Assembly (NCBI GenBank): GCA_025356055.1
Contig: JANXUU010000032.1
Location: forward strand, 1 to 44,151
Source: Sphingomonas sp.
GTDB lineage: Bacteria; Pseudomonadota; Alphaproteobacteria; Sphingomonadales; Sphingomonadaceae
Reading direction: 5' to 3'
DNA: 44,151 nucleotides
Shown piece after piece: positions 38,945 through 44,151 of this stretch. The translations under genes were made by a program, and so were the position numbers. The notes beneath the pieces were generated by a model that was not told the origin of the DNA, ran no database searches, and was given only the letters and a program-made list of their open reading frames with translations. Positions within the stretch are counted from its first letter, which is position 1. Every line of letters starts with the position of its first letter.

Positions 38945-40615
38945 TCAGCGTTGCAACGTTTCCCATTCTGCTGCCACGAAATAGGATGCGTTCGACGGTG
39001 CCAGCAGTTCCTTGCCCAGGATATGATCCGCACCCTTTTCGCCGATCATGATCGTTGGCGCGTTGAGGTTGCCGGTCGTCACCGACGGCATGACCGAGGA
39101 GTCGACGACTCGCAGCCGCTCGACGCCGATCACCCTCAATTCCGGATCGACCACGGCGAGCGGGTCGTCGCGCCCGCCCATCTTGCAGGTGCACGACGGG
39201 TGATAGGCGCTTTCGACCTTCGCCGCGATGAAGGCGTCGATCGCCTCGTCGCTCGTGACATCGGCTCCTGGCGCGATCTCCCGCCCGCGGAAGGGCGCGA
39301 AGGCAGGCTGCGCAAAAATCTCGCGGGTCAACCGCACGCATGCCCGCATTTCCGTCCAGTCGTCGGGATGGCTCAGGTAATTGAAGCGGATGACAGGCTT
39401 GTCGTGTGGGTCGGCCGAACGTAGCGTCACGCTGCCGCGGCTTTTCGAGCGCATCGGCCCGACATGGGCCTGGAACCCATGCTCCTTGGCCATGCTGTTG
39501 CCGTCGTAGCTCACCGCCAGCGGAAAGAAATGATATTGGATGTCGGGATAGCGAATGCCCGCGCGGCTGCGGATAAACCCGCAGCTTTCGAAATGGTTGG
39601 TCGCGCCAAGTCCGTCGCGCTTCAACAACCACCGCGCCCCGATCCACCCTTTAGCCAGCCAGTTCATTGCCGGGTAAAGCGACACGGGCTGGGTGCAGGC
39701 CACCTGGAAATAGAATTCGAGATGATCCTGCAAATTTGCGCCCACGCCCGCGCGATCGGCAATGACCTCGATGCCATGGTCCTTCAACTCGGCCGCGGGG
39801 CCGATGCCCGACAGTTTCAGTAGCTGGGGCGTGTTGATCGGCCCACCCGAAAGAATGACTTCCCGGTTCGCGCGGACGCTGTGCAGCTTGCCCCCGCGCT
39901 CATACTCGACCCCGACCGCCACGGTGCCTTCGATCAGCACGCGCGTCGCCAAGGCGTGCGTGAGGACCGTCACGTTGGCCCGCTTCATCGCCGGGCGCAG
40001 ATAGGCCTTTGCCGCGCTGCACCGCGCACCGTCGCGGACGGTCATGTCCATCCGCCCGAAGCCTTCCTGCTGGCCGCCGTTGACGTCGTCGGTCACCGGA
40101 TAGCCGGCCTGCTCCGCCGCATCGATCCAGGTCTGGTAGAGGGGATTGGTCAGCGTGCCGTAGGTCGTGTCGAGCGGGCCGTCGCCACCGCGATATTCAT
40201 TGCCTCCCTCGGCCCGCTTCTCCGCGCGTTTGAAATAGGGGAGCACGCTGGCGTAGCCCCAGCCCCTCGCGCCCTCATCCTGCCAGCGTTCGAAATCGAG
40301 CGGGTTGCCGCGAATGTAAACCAGGCCGTTGATCGACGATGATCCGCCCAGCCCCTTGCCGCGTGGCGTATGCAACCGCCGTCCGCCAAGATGCGGTTCC
40401 GGCTCGCTTTCATACTGCCAATTATATTTCCTGGTATTCATCGGGATCGCCAGCGCACTGGGCATCTGGATGAAGACCGACCGGTCCGATCCGCCATATT
40501 CGAGCACCAGGACGCTGGTCGTGCCGTCCGCGCTCAGGCGGTCGGCAAGGACGCATCCTGCGGAACCCGCGCCGACGATAACATAGTCAAACTGGCCCGC
40601 TTCAATAGGGTGCAT
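38945..40615 (-). CDS. betA: Choline dehydrogenase BetA
   Basis: This 556-residue GMC flavoprotein oxidises choline to betaine aldehyde at the inner membrane. It has [19 protein letters not shown] (FAD), [61 protein letters not shown] and [10 protein letters not shown] with the active-site His. The wording is very close to E. coli BetA throughout, so the choline assignment is firmer than for most GMC proteins. ATG 40615 overlaps the betB stop by 14 bases; an ATG at 40636 would add seven residues. No betI or bet transporter gene lies in the window. Confidence 0.93.
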   Translation of the reverse strand: MHPIEAGQFDYVIVGAGSAGCVLADRLSADGTTSVLVLEYGGSDRSVFIQMPSALAIPMNTRKYNWQYESEPEPHLGGRRLHTPRGKGLGGSSSINGLVYIRGNPLDFERWQDEGARGWGYASVLPYFKRAEKRAEGGNEYRGGDGPLDTTYGTLTNPLYQTWIDAAEQAGYPVTDDVNGGQQEGFGRMDMTVRDGARCSAAKAYLRPAMKRANVTVLTHALATRVLIEGTVAVGVEYERGGKLHSVRANREVILSGGPINTPQLLKLSGIGPAAELKDHGIEVIADRAGVGANLQDHLEFYFQVACTQPVSLYPAMNWLAKGWIGARWLLKRDGLGATNHFESCGFIRSRAGIRYPDIQYHFFPLAVSYDGNSMAKEHGFQAHVGPMRSKSRGSVTLRSADPHDKPVIRFNYLSHPDDWTEMRACVRLTREIFAQPAFAPFRGREIAPGADVTSDEAIDAFIAAKVESAYHPSCTCKMGGRDDPLAVVDPELRVIGVERLRVVDSSVMPSVTTGNLNAPTIMIGEKGADHILGKELLAPSNASYFVAAEWETLQR

Positions 40616-42014
40616 CGATCGGTCCCATCGCGACATAGACGCTTTTCAGGCTGGTGTAGTGGTCGATTGCCGCATGGCCATTCTCGCGGCCGAGGCCCGA
40701 TTGCTTGTTCCCGCCGAACGGAAGCTCGATCGGCGTGATATTATACGTATTGATCCAGCAGGTTCCTGCATCGAGCGCCGCGATCACGCGATGCGCGCGG
40801 GTCAGGTCGCTGGTGAAAATTCCTGCCGCCAATCCGAAGACCGTGTCATTGGCGCGCGCAACGACCTCATCCTCATCGTCGAAATCGAGCACCGCCATTA
40901 CCGGCCCGAAAATCTCTTCGCGCACGATGCGCATGTCGTCGCGGCAGTCGACGAAGATCGTCGGCTCGACGAAGTTGCCGTGGGCCATGGCACCGTCGGC
41001 CAGCTGCCTTCCTCCGGTCAGCAGGGTCGCGCCCTCCGCCCGCCCCAGCGCGATATAGCCAAGCACCTTTTGCAGGTGAGCCGCCGAGATCAGCGCACCG
41101 ATATGCGTTGCCGGATCAAGCGGATCGCCGACGATCATTGCCTCGGTTCTAGCCTTGAGCTTGGCGAGGAAGGCATCGCGCACCGACCGGTGAACGAAGA
41201 CGCGAGTCCCGTTGGTGCAGACTTCGCCCGCCGAATAGAAATTTGCCAGCAGCGCGCCGGACACCGCCTCGTCCAGATTGGCGTCGGCAAACACGATCAG
41301 CGCCGACTTGCCGCCAAGCTCGAGGGTTACCTGCTTGAGCGTTCCCGCCGCGTCGACCATCACCTTCTTGCCGGTTCCGACCTCGCCAGTGAGCGAGATT
41401 TTCGAGATGCCCGGGTGGAGGCTAAGCAGTCGCCCGGTGTCTGCCCTTCCCTGTACGACCTGGAAAAGCCCGTCAGGCAGACCGGCTTCAAGGTAGATTT
41501 TTTCAAGCTCGATCGCGCTCAGCGGCGTCAGTTCGGCCGGTTTGAAAATCATCGCGTTGCCGCAGGCAAGCGCCGGCGCCGATTTCCAGCACGCGATCTG
41601 CAGGGGATAATTCCAGGCCCCGATGCCGGCGACCACACCAAGCGGCTCGCGCCGCGTGTAGCCGAAGGCACTTGGCCCAAAATCAATATGTTCGCCCGCG
41701 ATTGTTCGCGCCAACCCGGCAAAATATTCGATGCAGTCGGCACCCGACAGAACGTCGACAGCGCTTGTTTCCTGAATCGGTTTGCCGGTGTCCTGTGACT
41801 CGAGCCGCGCCAAGGCCTCGTTGCGTTCGATCAGCAGGGCGGCCGCCTTGTGCAGAATGCGTCCGCGCTCGACGCCGGGGCGCGCAGCCCATTCGCGCTG
41901 CGCCGCCTGTGCCCGCAATACTGCCGAATCGATTTCGGATGATCCGTCGATCGGCAGGGTGGCCAGCACTTCGCCGGTCGCCGGATTGATTGTTTCAATT
42001 TTCGTTTTGGTCAT
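40602..42014 (-). CDS. betB: Betaine aldehyde dehydrogenase BetB
   Basis: This 470-residue aldehyde dehydrogenase converts betaine aldehyde to the osmoprotectant glycine betaine with NAD(P)+. It has [19 protein letters not shown], the catalytic Glu232 in LELGGKSA and the catalytic Cys266 in [15 protein letters not shown]. The C-terminal motif is [15 protein letters not shown]. It is the first gene of betB-betA, and its promoter must lie in the 286 bases shared with the divergent TonB receptor. Coupling to betA supports the BetB call over a general aldehyde dehydrogenase. Confidence 0.93.
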   Translation of the reverse strand: MTKTKIETINPATGEVLATLPIDGSSEIDSAVLRAQAAQREWAARPGVERGRILHKAAALLIERNEALARLESQDTGKPIQETSAVDVLSGADCIEYFAGLARTIAGEHIDFGPSAFGYTRREPLGVVAGIGAWNYPLQIACWKSAPALACGNAMIFKPAELTPLSAIELEKIYLEAGLPDGLFQVVQGRADTGRLLSLHPGISKISLTGEVGTGKKVMVDAAGTLKQVTLELGGKSALIVFADANLDEAVSGALLANFYSAGEVCTNGTRVFVHRSVRDAFLAKLKARTEAMIVGDPLDPATHIGALISAAHLQKVLGYIALGRAEGATLLTGGRQLADGAMAHGNFVEPTIFVDCRDDMRIVREEIFGPVMAVLDFDDEDEVVARANDTVFGLAAGIFTSDLTRAHRVIAALDAGTCWINTYNITPIELPFGGNKQSGLGRENGHAAIDHYTSLKSVYVAMGPIDAPY

Positions 42015-42300
42015 TGCGCTCGTCGTTCACCTGAGGTTGCGACGACGGTGTGGACGGGCCGTCGCCTCACGGTCAAGCGTGGGCGCGAGTGACAAGCCTA
42101 GATAAGCGTTGACAGGCTATGCTATTATTTTATCGATTCATAAGGCAGCCGACCGTTTTTTGCGTCTTTACGTTTGAAAGCATGAGGTTATCAGGCAAGT
42201 ATGCAGTCTGGCAGTTTGTCTGGCCTAGCTTGTCGCCGGACGCCATTTGCTGCATCCTTTTCTCCATCAGTCAAAAAGACGAATTACTTAGGGGTGGGGC
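42015..42300. promoter_or_regulatory. Divergent promoter region betB / TonB receptor
   Basis: This 286-base spacer is clearly richer in A and T than its surroundings. On the plus strand TTGACA (42109-42114) is followed after 16 bases by TATCGA (42131-42136), a plausible sigma-70 promoter for the receptor with a ~155-base leader. No gene, clear operator or riboswitch fold was recognised in it. Confidence 0.4.
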
Positions 42301-44151
42301 ATGCACACATTAACTGGGTTCAGCAATTTGGGCCGACGGCGATCACGTCTTGTCGTCCTTGCCGGGCTACTTTGCGGCGCGATGCCCGTTTGCGCCAGCG
42401 CTCAAGCGCTGCCGTCGAAGGTCAATAGCGCCGACCCGACCGACATCGTTGTCACCGCCCAGCGCCGCGAGCAGCGCCTGCAGGACGTCGGCATCGCCGT
42501 GACGGTAGTGAGCGGCCAGCAACTGCAGAACCTCAACATCACCAACGCAACCGACATCGTCCGCGCGATCCCCAATCTGAAGTTCAACGCCTATTCGTCG
42601 TCGCAGGTCGTCTTCAACATCCGCGGCGTATCGCAAAACGACTATGGCGATCAGCAGGAGCCGCCGGTCGCGGTCTATCAGGACGATTCCTATGCCAGCT
42701 CGATCAACACCGCGAGCTTTCCCATTTTCGACCTTGCGCGGACCGAAGCGTTGCGCGGACCGCAGGGTACCCTGTTCGGTCGCAACGCCACCGGCGGCGC
42801 CGTCCAGTTTATCTCGAACCAGCCGACCGACCGCTTCGGCGGCTACGTCGCAGGAACGTACGGTCGCTATAACCAGACGATCGTCGAAGGCGCGCTGTCG
42901 GGACCGTTGTCCGATCAGCTAAAAGTCCGGGTTTCCGGGATTTACGATCATGACGACGGGTACATCAAGAATATCACACCGGGACAGCCCGATCGCGGGG
43001 CGAACAACCACTGGGCCTTGCGCGGCATTGCCCAATGGGAACCCTCGAGCGATTTCAAGGCGCGGCTGACCGTCCGCTATGCCAAGGCCAGCAAGGAGCG
43101 GCAGGCGGGAATCTACACCCTCGCACCGGCCTGCCCGAACGCCCAATTCCAGGGTGAATTCCTGCCCGCGAACCAGGTCTGCGACTATTGGGCGGGCTAT
43201 AACAATGGCAATCCCGGATCGGTCGGCAATGGTTACTCCAACCCTGCGATCACGCCCTCGCAGGGTGGCGATCCGTGGAAAACCGCCGGGACCGGAGCGG
43301 CCTTTGTCGACCGCAAGCAGTTTGCGGCGACGCTAAGGCTGGATGCAAAGCTCGGAGCCGTCGATCTCGTCTCGATCACCGATTACCAGCATCTGTCGAA
43401 ATTCTACATCGAGGGCGGCGACGGGGATCCGGAACTTCCGTATCAACCCGGTGTCGCTCTTCCCCCCTACACCACGGGCCCCTGCGCTCCGCCTGCTCAG
43501 GCGGTCACCTGCTACGCGTCGGGCACGATCTTTTCACAGCGCGCCAACACCAATCAATACACCCAGGAATTGCGAGGCTCGACGTCGTTCGGCAGAAACT
43601 ACCTCGTCGTCGGTGCGTTCGGGATGATCATCGACGGGAAGTACAAGGCGAAGTACGCAACGCCGTTCGATCAGTACGACCCCGATGTCGCCTTCACCCA
43701 GCGCACGGAAAGCTACGCGCTGTTTGCGCAGGACGAGCTGAAGATCACCGATCATGTGAAATTGATCGGTGGCCTGCGCTACTGGCACGACCACAAGATC
43801 GGGGATTATCGCGGGGTCGAATCGATCTCGGGCCTGACCGTCAATTTTGGACGCGGCGGCATCAGCTTCATCGATCCGTCGGGCACGGCCGACCCGGCTC
43901 TCATTACAGTCACTTCGGCCGCGGCCACGCCGAGCTACAGCGGGCTGACGGCCCGCGCAGAAATCGACTGGAAGCCCGCACCCGGCACGTTGCTCTACGC
44001 AAGCTACAACCGCGGCAGCAAGTCGGGCGGATTCACCTTCTTGACCGGAACGCCCTATCCGACGCAGATCACCGACACGCTCAACAATATCCCCTACCGC
44101 CCCGAAACGCTCAACGATTATGAGGTCGGGCTAAAGACGAAGATCGGCAGT
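42301..44151 (+). CDS. TonB-dependent receptor, N-terminal part (cut by window edge)
   Basis: 617 codons are visible, open to the right edge. The signal peptide ends GAMPVCASAQA. A TonB box region DIVVTAQRREQRLQDV is followed by a plug with AIPNLKFNAYSSSQVVFNIRGV, then EALRGPQGTLFGRNATGGAV, and by barrel strands. This is the FecA/iron-siderophore-like TBDR subgroup common in sphingomonads, distinct from the 969-residue receptor in this window. GGGGTGGGG lies just before ATG 42301. The ligand cannot be inferred; the divergent bet operon is not proof of a link. The missing C-terminus probably has 100-200 more residues. Confidence 0.92.
   Translation, partial: MHTLTGFSNLGRRRSRLVVLAGLLCGAMPVCASAQALPSKVNSADPTDIVVTAQRREQRLQDVGIAVTVVSGQQLQNLNITNATDIVRAIPNLKFNAYSSSQVVFNIRGVSQNDYGDQQEPPVAVYQDDSYASSINTASFPIFDLARTEALRGPQGTLFGRNATGGAVQFISNQPTDRFGGYVAGTYGRYNQTIVEGALSGPLSDQLKVRVSGIYDHDDGYIKNITPGQPDRGANNHWALRGIAQWEPSSDFKARLTVRYAKASKERQAGIYTLAPACPNAQFQGEFLPANQVCDYWAGYNNGNPGSVGNGYSNPAITPSQGGDPWKTAGTGAAFVDRKQFAATLRLDAKLGAVDLVSITDYQHLSKFYIEGGDGDPELPYQPGVALPPYTTGPCAPPAQAVTCYASGTIFSQRANTNQYTQELRGSTSFGRNYLVVGAFGMIIDGKYKAKYATPFDQYDPDVAFTQRTESYALFAQDELKITDHVKLIGGLRYWHDHKIGDYRGVESISGLTVNFGRGGISFIDPSGTADPALITVTSAAATPSYSGLTARAEIDWKPAPGTLLYASYNRGSKSGGFTFLTGTPYPTQITDTLNNIPYRPETLNDYEVGLKTKIGS

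Noticed and set aside
42119-42313. A 64-codon frame in the A+T-rich spacer before the second TonB receptor.
   Set aside because: There is no ribosome site or recognisable domain, and it runs into the receptor start in another frame.

Overview
The window looks like the chromosome of a sphingomonad alphaproteobacterium (Sphingomonas or a close relative). The evidence is the high G+C content, an Entner-Doudoroff glucose operon, very tight operons with ATGA-type stop/start overlaps, Xanthomonas/Caulobacter-type TonB-dependent receptors and a sugar locus resembling the Caulobacter maltose locus. The placement rests on gene content and protein motifs seen by eye; no search was run.

Left part (1-13.6 kb) is mostly housekeeping. 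On the minus strand lie yajC-secD-secF (Sec translocon accessory complex), then bamD-recN-dienelactone hydrolase-ligA. The first ~110 bases do not encode the end of LigA but, in another frame, the C-terminus of the 16S rRNA methyltransferase RsmH. This is an abrupt chimeric junction. A tRNA-Pro(GGG) with a strong inverted repeat behind it follows, then an EI24-type membrane protein, a DUF2459 protein, a divergent POT-family transporter and the hslV-hslU protease. Upstream of hslV is a broken remnant of a TMEM175-like channel gene.

Central part (13.6-35.4 kb) is an alpha-glucan-to-pyruvate region. A LacI-type regulator and a large TonB-dependent receptor diverge from a shared promoter that holds a near-perfect palindrome. 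Downstream of the receptor, on one strand and with almost no spacing, come tryptophan halogenase 2, a secreted GH13 amylase, a GH13_23-type alpha-glucosidase, a GH97 SusB-like alpha-glucosidase and tryptophan halogenase 1. These are followed directly by zwf, edd, glk and eda. On the far side of the regulator are a GluP-like sugar importer with a cation/proton antiporter, and a divergent SLC45/MalY-like disaccharide transporter. In the inferred scheme, maltodextrin enters through the receptor, is cut in the periplasm, is carried inward by the MFS transporters, and is phosphorylated and oxidised by Glk, Zwf, Edd and Eda.

Right part (35.4-44.15 kb) holds a secreted Gly/Ser/Ala-rich protein and a secreted subtilase, divergent from an ECF sigma factor and its anti-sigma factor. 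Next are betB-betA (choline to glycine betaine) and, divergent from them, the start of a second TonB-dependent receptor cut by the window edge.

The main unusual points are the ligA/rsmH chimera, two paralogous flavin-dependent halogenases with different active-site residues inside a starch locus, the direct joining of that locus to the Entner-Doudoroff operon, and the subtilase/Gly-rich protein/ECF module.
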